34,852 bases of DNA from an uncultured Allobosea sp. (GTDB lineage: Bacteria; Pseudomonadota; Alphaproteobacteria; Rhizobiales; Beijerinckiaceae). The stretch lies in contig NZ_CAMFKW010000052.1 in assembly GCF_945957345.1 (NCBI RefSeq), positions 1 to 34,852 of the forward strand, in the 5' to 3' direction. The notes under the pieces were generated by a model. That model was not told where the DNA came from. It saw only the letters and a program-made list of their open reading frames with translations, and did no database searches. Both the position numbers and the translations under genes were made by a program. Positions 1-8,920 of this stretch are shown piece by piece. How positions within the stretch are numbered: position 1 is the first letter of the stretch; every line of letters begins with the position of its first letter.

Positions 1-64
1 AGCGATGTGACAGCCGCGTCATATAAGACGAATGACTGATAATGAAGACCGGGACGTTCACAGC

Positions 65-1009
65 ATGACCACAGCGCTCATCTTTCCGGGCCAGGGCTCT
101 CAGGCGGTCGGCATGGGCAAGAGCCTGGCCGACAACTTCCCTGTCGCGAAGGCGGTCTTCGACGAGGTCGATGCGGCCTTGTCGCAGAAGCTTTCGGCCG
201 TGATGTGGGAAGGCCCTTCCGAGGATCTGACCCTGACGGCCAATGCCCAGCCGGCCCTGATGGCGGTCAGCCTCGCGGTCGTGCGCGTTCTCGAAAGCGA
301 GGCCGGGCTTGACCTGAAGCGCGATGCCGCCTTCGTCGCCGGCCATTCGCTCGGCGAGTATTCGGCGCTGGCCGCTGCCGGCACCTTCTCGATCAGCGAT
401 GCCGCCCGCCTGCTGCGCATCCGCGGCGACGCCATGCAGAAGGCCGTGCCGGCGGGGCAGGGTGCGATGGCGGCGCTGCTCGGCGCCGAGCTCGACCTCG
501 CTCGCGAGATCGCGGCCGCTGCGGCCCAGGGCGAAGTTTGCGAAGCCGCCAACGACAATGGTGGCGGTCAGGTCGTGCTCTCCGGCGCCAAGGCCGCGAT
601 CGAGCGCGCCATCGCCCTTGCCGGCGAGCGCGGCGTCAAGCGCGCCATGCTGCTTCCGGTCTCGGCGCCCTTCCACTGCGCCCTGATGCAGCCGGCGGCC
701 GACGCGATGCGCGACGCGCTCGCCAAGGTCGCGATGCAGGCGCCCGCCGTGCCGGTCGTCGCCAATGTCGGCGCGGCGCCGTTGAGCGATCCCGATGCGA
801 TCCGCGCCTCGCTCGTCGCCCAGGTCACCGGCACGGTGCGCTGGCGCGAATGCGTCCAGGCGATGGCCGCCGCCGGCGTCACCGATTTCGTCGAGGCAGG
901 CAGCGGCAAGGTGCTGGCCGGTCTCGTCAAGCGTATCGTCGCAGGCGCGACGCCGGTCTCGATCGGCACGGCCGAGGACATCGCGGCTTACAAGAGCCGC
1001 AACGCGTAA
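65..1009 (+). CDS. fabD: Malonyl-CoA:ACP transacylase (FabD)
   Basis: Transfers malonyl from CoA to the acyl carrier protein, supplying the extender unit for type II fatty-acid synthesis in the cytoplasm. The 314-residue protein starts with the FabD signature FPGQGSQ, has the nucleophile elbow GHSLGEYS (Ser95), Arg120 in LLRIRG and the catalytic His204 in SAPFHC. The length is normal for the family. I start at the ATG at 65. An in-frame ATG at 32 would add 11 polar residues without family support, and a -10-like TATAAG at 22-27 would place the transcript start close to base 32. It heads the cluster with fabG, acpP and fabF just downstream. The ribosome binding site is weak. Confidence 0.96.
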   Translation: MTTALIFPGQGSQAVGMGKSLADNFPVAKAVFDEVDAALSQKLSAVMWEGPSEDLTLTANAQPALMAVSLAVVRVLESEAGLDLKRDAAFVAGHSLGEYSALAAAGTFSISDAARLLRIRGDAMQKAVPAGQGAMAALLGAELDLAREIAAAAAQGEVCEAANDNGGGQVVLSGAKAAIERAIALAGERGVKRAMLLPVSAPFHCALMQPAADAMRDALAKVAMQAPAVPVVANVGAAPLSDPDAIRASLVAQVTGTVRWRECVQAMAAAGVTDFVEAGSGKVLAGLVKRIVAGATPVSIGTAEDIAAYKSRNA

Positions 1010-1064
1010 GTGCAGGAACCCAGGATGGGCTGCAGCGGCAGGACGCCGAACAAGGGGAGCGAAC

Positions 1065-1802
1065 ATGTTTGATCTGACCGGCCGCAAGGCCCTGGTCACC
1101 GGCGCGACCGGTGGCCTCGGCGGAGCCATCGCCCGGACGCTTCATGCCCAAGGAGCGAGCGTCGCTATCTCCGGAACGCGCGCGGAAGCGCTGGAGGCCC
1201 TGGCGGCCGAACTCGGTGAGCGCGTCGTGATCGCGCCCTGCAATCTCTCCGACAAGGATTCGGTCGAAGCGCTGGTGCCCACGGCCGAGGAAAAGCTCGG
1301 CGGGCTCGACATCCTCGTCAATAATGCCGGCATCACCCGCGACAACCTGTTCATGCGCCTCAAGGACGAGGACTGGGACAGTGTTCTGGCTGTCAACCTG
1401 ACGGCGGCCTTCCGCCTGTCGCGCGCCGCCGTGAAGTCGATGATGCGCCGGCGCTATGGCCGAATCGTCGCGATCGGCTCCGTGGTGGGCACGACCGGCA
1501 ATCCTGGCCAGGGCAATTATGCCGCGGCCAAGGCCGGGCTGATCGGCATGTCGAAGGCGCTGGCCGCCGAGGTCGCGAGCCGCAACATCACCGTCAACGT
1601 CGTTGCGCCGGGCTTCATCGAGTCGCCGATGACGCAGGCCCTCAACGACAAGCAGCGCGAGGGCATCCTCTCCGGCGTCCCGATGGGCCGCTTGGGTGAG
1701 GGCAAGGATGTGGCTGCGGCTGTCGCTTTTCTCGCCAGCACGGAAGCCGGCTACGTGACCGGGCAGACACTGCACGTCAACGGCGGAATGGCAATGATCT
1801 AG
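1065..1802 (+). CDS. fabG: 3-oxoacyl-[ACP] reductase (FabG)
   Basis: NADPH-dependent reduction of 3-oxoacyl-ACP to 3-hydroxyacyl-ACP, the first reductive step of each fatty-acid elongation round. It is a 245-residue classical short-chain dehydrogenase: cofactor motif TGATGGLG at 12-19, NNAG at 86-89, and catalytic Asn111, Ser139, Tyr152 and Lys156 (YAAAK). The C-terminus ends in the typical FabG sequence GQTLHVNGGMAMI. The start at 1065 is fixed by GGGGAG five bases upstream; longer frame upstream overlaps fabD out of frame. It lies 55 bases after fabD and is presumably co-transcribed with it. The FabG assignment over other SDR enzymes rests on the fab context and the C-terminus. Confidence 0.96.
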   Translation: MFDLTGRKALVTGATGGLGGAIARTLHAQGASVAISGTRAEALEALAAELGERVVIAPCNLSDKDSVEALVPTAEEKLGGLDILVNNAGITRDNLFMRLKDEDWDSVLAVNLTAAFRLSRAAVKSMMRRRYGRIVAIGSVVGTTGNPGQGNYAAAKAGLIGMSKALAAEVASRNITVNVVAPGFIESPMTQALNDKQREGILSGVPMGRLGEGKDVAAAVAFLASTEAGYVTGQTLHVNGGMAMI

Positions 1803-2018
1803 GGGCGTTAGCGCCTATTCCAGATCGGTTTTGATAAGGCTGCAGCGCACTCGCCAGCCCGTAAAGGGTATGTTAACTAGCGCCGTCGCGCTGCCGCTGG
1901 GCGATCCGAGGGGACTTGACGAAACCTCGGTTGTTGCGTTTGTGCAGGCTTCGAGCTTTCCGGATCGCGGACATCGTCAGGTGGCGCGGCGGCTCGGAAT
2001 GAGATCCCTCCACCGCGT

Positions 2019-2040
2019 CGCATCCCTGCGATGCGTTTTC
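2019..2040 (+). terminator. Terminator-like hairpin in the acpP leader
   Basis: A perfect 6-bp stem (CGCATC / GATGCG) with a 5-base loop is followed at once by TTTTC. It ends 26 bases before the acpP start codon. It could end fabG read-through, act as an attenuator, or mark the 5' region of the acpP message. The rest of the 264-base fabG-acpP spacer shows a TTGACG box at 1916-1921 without a convincing -10. Confidence 0.4.
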
Positions 2041-2066
2041 AGTTTCTAAGTCTAAGGAAGAGACCC

Positions 2067-2303
2067 ATGAGCGATGTTGCCGAGCGCGTGAAGAAGATCG
2101 TGGTCGAGCACCTCGGCGTCGAGGCCGACAAGGTCGTCGACGGCGCCAACTTCATCGAGGACCTGGGCGCGGACAGCCTCGACACCGTCGAGCTCGTGAT
2201 GGCCTTCGAGGAAGAGTTCGGCGTCGAGATCCCGGACGATGCGGCCGAGACGATCGTGACGGTCGGCGATGCCGTGAAGTTCCTCTCCGCGAAGAGCGCC
2301 TGA
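2067..2303 (+). CDS. acpP: Acyl carrier protein (AcpP)
   Basis: The carrier that holds growing acyl chains on a phosphopantetheine arm during fatty-acid synthesis and donates acyl groups to lipid A and phospholipid synthesis. It is 78 residues, acidic, with the phosphopantetheine attachment site GADSLDTVEL (Ser37), as in essentially all bacterial AcpP proteins. The start at 2067 is preceded by the purine-rich AAGGAAGAG. It sits 264 bases after fabG, a long gap that suggests its own promoter or leader control, as expected for a very abundant protein. fabF follows after 34 bases. Confidence 0.98.
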   Translation: MSDVAERVKKIVVEHLGVEADKVVDGANFIEDLGADSLDTVELVMAFEEEFGVEIPDDAAETIVTVGDAVKFLSAKSA

Positions 2304-2337
2304 TCGGCCTTCAGGGTCGGTCTACGCAGAAAGAGCC

Positions 2338-3630
<1,293 letters not shown>

Positions 3631-3684
3631 GTCGAAGCGAAGCAGCGCGGTTTCGCCATATTCTTGGGTAGAGTTTGCGCCAGC

Positions 3685-3720
3685 TGCGGCAGAACGCGTG
3701 ATTCCGCGTTCACAGCCGCA
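3685..3720. other. Long hairpin between fabF and mltG
   Basis: Two nested arms pair perfectly: TGCGGC (3685-3690) with GCCGCA (3715-3720), and GAACGCG (3692-3698) with CGCGTTC (3705-3711), around a 6-base loop. Only one base on one side and three on the other interrupt the 13-bp stem. No T-run follows on the plus strand, so it is either a weak terminator, an mRNA-stabilising structure after fabF, or an operator for mltG. Confidence 0.5.
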
Positions 3721-3839
3721 TGGAAACCGGCTCTAATGCGGCCGCCCCGGTTCGGTGCGGCCGATTGCCCACTCCGGCAGGCGCGGTCCAGGTTGCACCG
3801 TGCCGAGATCATCTACCCCGTGCTGCGAGCGTCTTGATC

Positions 3840-5192
3840 GTGAATGATACGCCCCGCGTCGCCCCGAAGAGTCCGAGCGAGGCCCTCAAGCCCGTAGCGC
3901 CGCCGGCGCCGCCGCCCAAGGTCCGCCGCCGCCGGCGCAGCCCCTTCCTGTCGATGCTGAGCGGCCTGTTCACGATCGCGCTCGTCGGCGCCGGCGTGGT
4001 CGGCGCCGGCATTGCGGTCATTTCGAACCAGAGCAAGGCGCCGGGACCGCTGGCCAGCGATCGCACCCTCATTATTCCGAAGGAAAGCGGGCTCACCGAG
4101 ATCGCCGAGCTGCTGCAGCGCGAAGGCCTGATCGAGCATCCGCTGAGCTTCCGCGTCGCGGCGATCATCGGCGGCGACTGGCACAAGCTCCAGGCCGGCG
4201 AATACCTGTTCAAGGCCCGCGTCAGCCCGCAGGAAATTCTCGGCATCATCTCCAGCGGCAAGGTGGTCGAGCATTCGATCACGGTGCCTGAAGGGCTGAC
4301 GAGCGAGCAGATCGTCGATCGGTTGCGCAATAACGACCTGCTGACCGGCGAGGTCGCGCAGGTGCCGAAGGAAGGGACGATCCTTCCCGACACCTATCGC
4401 TTCCCGCGCGGGTTCTCGCGTCAGGCCATCATCGACCGGATGGCGCGCGATCAGCGCGTGATCCTCGCGCGAATCTGGGAGCGCCGCCCGGCCGACCTGC
4501 CGATCAAGACGCCGCAAGAACTCGTCGTCCTCGCCTCGATCGTCGAGAAGGAGACCGGCCGCGCCGACGAGCGGCCGCGCGTCGCCGGCGTCTTCATCAA
4601 CCGCTTGAACCAGAAGATGAAGCTGCAATCCGATCCGACGATCGTCTACGGCCTCGTCGGGGGCAAGGGCACGCTCGGCCGGCCGATCCAGCGCAACGAG
4701 ATCACGCAGGCGACGCCCTACAATACCTACGTTATCAACGGTCTGCCGCCGGGGCCGATCGCGAATCCAGGCCGCGCCGCCATGGAGGCGGTGGTCAACC
4801 ATTCGCGGACCAAGGACCTCTATTTCGTCGCCGACGGCAGCGGTGGCCACGCCTTCGCTGAGACGCTCGACCAGCACAACCGCAATGTCGGCCGCTGGCG
4901 CCAGATCGAGACGACGCGCACGCAACAGCAGGGCGGGAAGCCGCCGGCGGACAGCGTCGACAAGGTCGAGCCGCCTGCCGGCCCTGACAACCGCACCGAA
5001 GCGCCCGCCACAACCCAGCCGGCGGCCGACAATGCCGGCACGGGCGGTGTTCCCGTCGCCCAGCCGACCGGGGGCGTGCCCGGAACACGCGCTCGCGCTT
5101 TTGACGCCTCCGAAGGGACGGCGCGCGATCCGCTCCTCAACAAGAGCTTCGACCTGAACTCGCCGAAGCAGGTGCCGCAGCTCAAGCCCTGA
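3840..5192 (+). CDS. mltG: Endolytic murein transglycosylase MltG
   Basis: Inner-membrane lytic transglycosylase that cuts nascent peptidoglycan and sets glycan strand length. From the GTG at 3840 it has 450 residues: a Pro/Arg-rich cytoplasmic N-terminus, one membrane segment at about 36-61, a LysM-like region, then the YceG catalytic domain with the motif ASIVEKETG (catalytic Glu at about 236) and the conserved LQSDPTIVYG. A Pro/Ala/Thr-rich tail of roughly 80 residues follows the catalytic domain. The start is uncertain: TTG 3834 and GTG 3840 are both in frame, neither with a strong ribosome binding site, and the frame stays open to 3720. mltG downstream of fabF is a common arrangement. 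Confidence 0.92.
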   Translation: MNDTPRVAPKSPSEALKPVAPPAPPPKVRRRRRSPFLSMLSGLFTIALVGAGVVGAGIAVISNQSKAPGPLASDRTLIIPKESGLTEIAELLQREGLIEHPLSFRVAAIIGGDWHKLQAGEYLFKARVSPQEILGIISSGKVVEHSITVPEGLTSEQIVDRLRNNDLLTGEVAQVPKEGTILPDTYRFPRGFSRQAIIDRMARDQRVILARIWERRPADLPIKTPQELVVLASIVEKETGRADERPRVAGVFINRLNQKMKLQSDPTIVYGLVGGKGTLGRPIQRNEITQATPYNTYVINGLPPGPIANPGRAAMEAVVNHSRTKDLYFVADGSGGHAFAETLDQHNRNVGRWRQIETTRTQQQGGKPPADSVDKVEPPAGPDNRTEAPATTQPAADNAGTGGVPVAQPTGGVPGTRARAFDASEGTARDPLLNKSFDLNSPKQVPQLKP

Positions 5193-5301
5193 TTTGCCGA
5201 TCAGGGGCTCGTGATCCCCATTTTCCGGCCGCCGACCGCTTGCTGTCGCGGATGCGCGCCACTACGGTCCCGCCCGGTCTCAAACGAAGGCGGCAGGGGC
5301 G

Positions 5302-6183
5302 ATGGCCATCGAAAGCATGACGGGCTTCGCCCGTGCGGCCGGGACGGCCGGGGTCCATGGCTGGGCCTGGGAAATCCGCAGCGTCAACGGGCGCGGGCTT
5401 GATTTGCGCGTTCGCGTTCCGCCCGGCTTCGAGGTTCTCGCCGAGGCCGCCCGCAAGAAGCTGGGGGCCGCCTTCTCGCGCGGGACGCTCCACGTCAATC
5501 TTGCCGTCACCAGCGACGCCGGCCCGCCGCGTCCGCGCGTCAATGAGGCGGTGCTTGCCGCGCTGCTTGAGGGGGTTGAGCGGTTGCCGCCGGCTGCCGG
5601 CATCAACCCGCCATCCTATGACGGCCTGCTCGGCATCCGTGGTGTCGTGGAATATGCCGACGAGGCGCAGGACGCGCTTGGCGCGGTCGAGGCGCCGGCA
5701 CTTGCCGGTCTCGACGCCGTCACCACTGCCTTGAAGGAAGCGCGGGCCGCCGAAGGCCGCGCCCTCGAAGCCATCGTTCTCGGCCATCTCGAAACCATCG
5801 CCCGGCTCGCTGGCGAGGCGGAGCATCATCCCGCTCGCAGCAGCGAGGCGATCCGCGCCCGGATCGCGGCGCAGGTCGAGGCTCTGCTCGGAGCGAATAA
5901 CAGCTTCGATCCGCAGCGCCTCCATCAGGAGGCGGCTCTCATCGCCGTGCGCGCCGATATCCGCGAGGAGATCGATCGCCTGCAAGCCCATGTCGCCGCC
6001 TTGCGCGAGCTTCTCGCCAAGGGCGGGCCGATCGGCCGCAAGCTCGACTTCCTTTCGCAGGAATTCGGCCGTGAGGCTTCGACGCTCTGCGCCAAGGCGA
6101 ACGATCCCGGCCTGTCGCGCATCGGGCTCGAGCTGCGCACGGTCGTCGACCAGATGCGCGAGCAGGTTCAGAACGTGGAGTGA
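5302..6183 (+). CDS. yicC: YicC family endoribonuclease
   Basis: Member of the YicC/YloC family, reported in E. coli as an endoribonuclease that affects small-RNA turnover. The 293-residue protein opens with the family hallmark MTGFAR and ends with the conserved DUF1732 block: KLDFLSQEFGREASTL at about 250-265, then a C-terminal helix with VVDQMREQVQNVE. The start at 5302 has AGGGG at a good distance. It is separated from mltG by 109 bases and abuts gmk, an order found in many alphaproteobacteria. The physiological role in this organism cannot be read from the sequence. Confidence 0.93.
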   Translation: MAIESMTGFARAAGTAGVHGWAWEIRSVNGRGLDLRVRVPPGFEVLAEAARKKLGAAFSRGTLHVNLAVTSDAGPPRPRVNEAVLAALLEGVERLPPAAGINPPSYDGLLGIRGVVEYADEAQDALGAVEAPALAGLDAVTTALKEARAAEGRALEAIVLGHLETIARLAGEAEHHPARSSEAIRARIAAQVEALLGANNSFDPQRLHQEAALIAVRADIREEIDRLQAHVAALRELLAKGGPIGRKLDFLSQEFGREASTLCAKANDPGLSRIGLELRTVVDQMREQVQNVE

Positions 6184-6188
6184 GCCGG

Positions 6189-6836
<648 letters not shown>

Positions 6837-6859
6837 TCAGGGCGCGCCGCAAGCCCTGC

Positions 6860-6983
6860 CATTCCGGGGTGGCCGAAGGCCGAACCCGGAACCCACGACC
6901 GGGTGAGCGCTTTCAGCCGCGTCGTCGCCAACGCTCGTCCGGTCGTGGGTTCCGGGTTCTTCGCTGCGCGAAGCCCCGGAATG
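6860..6983. repeat. Multi-armed intergenic palindrome (REP-like)
   Basis: A symmetrical structure fills the gap between convergent gmk and rsmA. The outer arm CATTCCGGGG (6860-6869) pairs with CCCCGGAATG (6974-6983). A perfect 21-bp arm pairs 6882-6902 with 6939-6959. Smaller hairpins form in the shoulders (GGCC-GAA-GGCC near 6871-6881; CTTCGC-TGC-GCGAAG near 6959-6973), and GAGCG (6905-6909) pairs with CGCTC (6932-6936) in the centre. The CATTCCGGGG-type ends resemble dispersed intergenic repeats I remember from Hyphomicrobiales genomes. It probably also ends transcription from both sides. Confidence 0.75.
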
Positions 6984-6995
6984 ACAAGGATGTGC

Positions 6996-7844
6996 CTAGC
7001 GCTGTGCCGCCAGCGCATTCGCCAGCCTGACAAAACCGGAGACCGGGATTTCCTCGGCGCGGGCCGTCTCGGCGAGGCCGGCGGCCGCGATGATCGGCGC
7101 AGGGTCCGGCAGAACGGCCTTCAGGCTCTGCCGCAGCATCTTGCGGCGCTGGCCGAAGGCGGCGAGCGTGACCCGCTCCAGCAGCCGCCGGTCGCAAGGC
7201 TCCGGCTGCGCGCGCGGGGTCAACTGCACGATCGACGAAGTGATCTTCGGCGGCGGTACGAAGGCGCTGCGCGGCACGTCAAACAGGATTTTCGTCTCGC
7301 AGCGCCAGTTCGACAGCACGGCGAGCCGGCCGTAATCGGCGCGCTCGTCCGGCGTTGCGACGATCCGTTCGGCAACTTCGCGCTGGAACATCAGCGTCAG
7401 CGAATCCCACCAAGACGGCCAGGGCTCGAGGCTGAGCCAGCCGACCAGCAGCGGCGTGCCGATATTATAGGGCAGGTTGGCGACAATCCGCGCCCGCTCG
7501 CCGCCGAGATGGGGCGTGAGGTCGACCGCGAGCGCATCGCCGTCGATGATCTCCAGCCGGCCCGGATAATGCGCCGCGATCTCGGCAAGCGCCGGCAGGC
7601 AGCGCCGGTCGCGCTCGATTGCGATGACGCGTCCGGCTCCATTGGCCAGCAGCGCCCGTGTCAGCCCACCCGGGCCGGGGCCGATCTCGACCACCGTCCG
7701 GCCGTCCAGCGGCCCGGCGGCGCGCGCGATCCGGCTTGTCAGGTTGAGGTCGAACAGGAAGTTCTGGCCGAGCGCCTTTTGCGCCATCAGGCCATGGCGC
7801 TCCACCACCTCGCGCAGCGGCGGCAGGTCGTCGATCTGGCTCAT
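6996..7844 (-). CDS. rsmA: 16S rRNA dimethyladenosine transferase RsmA (KsgA)
   Basis: Dimethylates two adjacent adenosines in helix 45 of 16S rRNA using S-adenosylmethionine, a late 30S maturation step. The 282-residue protein shows KALGQNFL at 23-30, the SAM-binding motif EIGPGPGGLT at 53-62, the ribose-binding acidic Glu77, and the catalytic NLPYNI at 123-128. The C-terminal FGQRRKMLRQSLK is also characteristic. Its ATG overlaps the pdxA stop in an ATGA junction, so it is translationally coupled to pdxA. It ends next to the large palindrome that divides it from gmk. Confidence 0.97.
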   Translation of the reverse strand: MSQIDDLPPLREVVERHGLMAQKALGQNFLFDLNLTSRIARAAGPLDGRTVVEIGPGPGGLTRALLANGAGRVIAIERDRRCLPALAEIAAHYPGRLEIIDGDALAVDLTPHLGGERARIVANLPYNIGTPLLVGWLSLEPWPSWWDSLTLMFQREVAERIVATPDERADYGRLAVLSNWRCETKILFDVPRSAFVPPPKITSSIVQLTPRAQPEPCDRRLLERVTLAAFGQRRKMLRQSLKAVLPDPAPIIAAAGLAETARAEEIPVSGFVRLANALAAQR

Positions 7845-8902
7845 GGAGCGGCATCCGTGGCGGTGCGCTCGGCCATCCGGGCGGCGAGCTTCAGGGCGGC
7901 GCAGAGGCTGTCCGGCCGCGCGATGCCTTTGCCGGCGATGTCGAAGGCCGTGCCGTGGTCCGGCGAGGTGCGGATGAAGGGCAGGCCGAGCGTGACGTTG
8001 ACGCCTTCGTCGAAGGCGATCGTCTTGATCGGGATCAGGGCCTGGTCGTGATACATCGCCAGCGCCGCGTCATAGCCGGCGCGTGCGCGGGCATGGAACA
8101 TGGTGTCGGCGGGATAGGGACCGCGGGCGTCGATGCCCTCGGCCTGCAACTGAGCGATAGCCGGCGCGACGACTGTCTCGTCCTCGTGGCCCATCGTGCC
8201 GTTCTCGCCGGCATGCGGGTTGAGACCGCTGATCGCCAGCCGCGGTGCGGCGATGCCGAAGCGGCTGCGCAATTCGGCTGCGACGATCCGGCCGGTCTCG
8301 ACGATGAGCGCGGAGGTCAGGAGCTCAGGCACCCGGCGTAAGGGTTCGTGGATCGTCACCGGCACGACGGCGAGCTCCTCGCACCAGAGCATCATCACGG
8401 GGCGTGGCGCGACCCCGCCCTGGGCGGCCAGATGAGCGAGATATTCCGTATGGCCGGGATGCCTGAAGCCCGCCCCATAAAGCACGGATTTTGCGATAGG
8501 ATTGGTGACGACGGCCGCAGCCTCGCCGTCATGGACCGCAGCGACCGCCCGGTCGATGGAGCTGATCGTGCCCGCTGCAGTTGCCAGATCAGGCTTGCCG
8601 GGAACGGCGCGGCCGGATCCGGACGCAAGCGGGATGATCGGCAACGCATCGGTAAAGACGGCGCCGGCTTCGCTCCAGTCGCAGGCACGCATCGGCACCG
8701 CCCAGCCAAGCTTGTGGGCGAGGTCGGCGAGATGATCGGTATCGCCGATGCAGGCGAAGGCGGGAAGAGCGCGTTCGCCACGTTCAAGCCAGGCGCGCAA
8801 CGTCAATTCCGGCCCGATTCCGGCCGGATCGCCCTGTGTCAATGCGAGCGGCTTGGCCGGCAATACGAACTCCGCGCCTTCTAGAAGGGGCCGGCCCGCC
8901 AT
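7841..8902 (-). CDS. pdxA: 4-hydroxythreonine-4-phosphate dehydrogenase (PdxA)
   Basis: NAD-dependent oxidation in the DXP-dependent pyridoxal phosphate pathway. It has LALTQGDPAGIGPE at 19-32 and the three metal-binding histidines His185 (TIHEPL), His230 (NPHAGE) and His285 (MYHDQALIPIK), plus HPGHTEYLA. Coordinates use the ATG at 8902 (353 residues), but this start has no ribosome binding site and lies in the loop of a hairpin (8891-8912). A TTG at 8863, preceded by CGGAG at a good distance, would give a 340-residue protein beginning close to the family N-terminus, and may be the true start. It follows lptD after 18 bases, where surA is often found, and overlaps rsmA by four bases. Confidence 0.94.
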   Translation of the reverse strand: MAGRPLLEGAEFVLPAKPLALTQGDPAGIGPELTLRAWLERGERALPAFACIGDTDHLADLAHKLGWAVPMRACDWSEAGAVFTDALPIIPLASGSGRAVPGKPDLATAAGTISSIDRAVAAVHDGEAAAVVTNPIAKSVLYGAGFRHPGHTEYLAHLAAQGGVAPRPVMMLWCEELAVVPVTIHEPLRRVPELLTSALIVETGRIVAAELRSRFGIAAPRLAISGLNPHAGENGTMGHEDETVVAPAIAQLQAEGIDARGPYPADTMFHARARAGYDAALAMYHDQALIPIKTIAFDEGVNVTLGLPFIRTSPDHGTAFDIAGKGIARPDSLCAALKLAARMAERTATDAAP

Positions 8903-8912
8903 TTTGGGCCGG
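8891..8912 (-). other. Hairpin at the lptD-pdxA junction
   Basis: CCGGCCC (8891-8897) and GGGCCGG (8906-8912) form a perfect 7-bp stem around an 8-base loop that contains the upstream pdxA ATG. A 12-bp palindrome CCTTCTAGAAGG (8877-8888) follows in the direction of transcription. Either this is a weak intercistronic structure after lptD, or it controls pdxA initiation. Confidence 0.45.
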
Positions 8913-8920
8913 TAGGAGGG

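Noticed and set aside
1801..1816. Short GGCG/CGCC hairpin at the fabG stop
   Set aside because: Only four base pairs and no T-run; too weak to call a terminator.
1831..2049. A 72-codon frame in the fabG-acpP spacer
   Set aside because: No ribosome binding site, no hydrophobic or family pattern, and it contains the acpP leader hairpin.
6903..8051. A 382-codon plus-strand frame opposite rsmA and pdxA
   Set aside because: It starts inside the palindrome and mirrors two well-defined enzymes.
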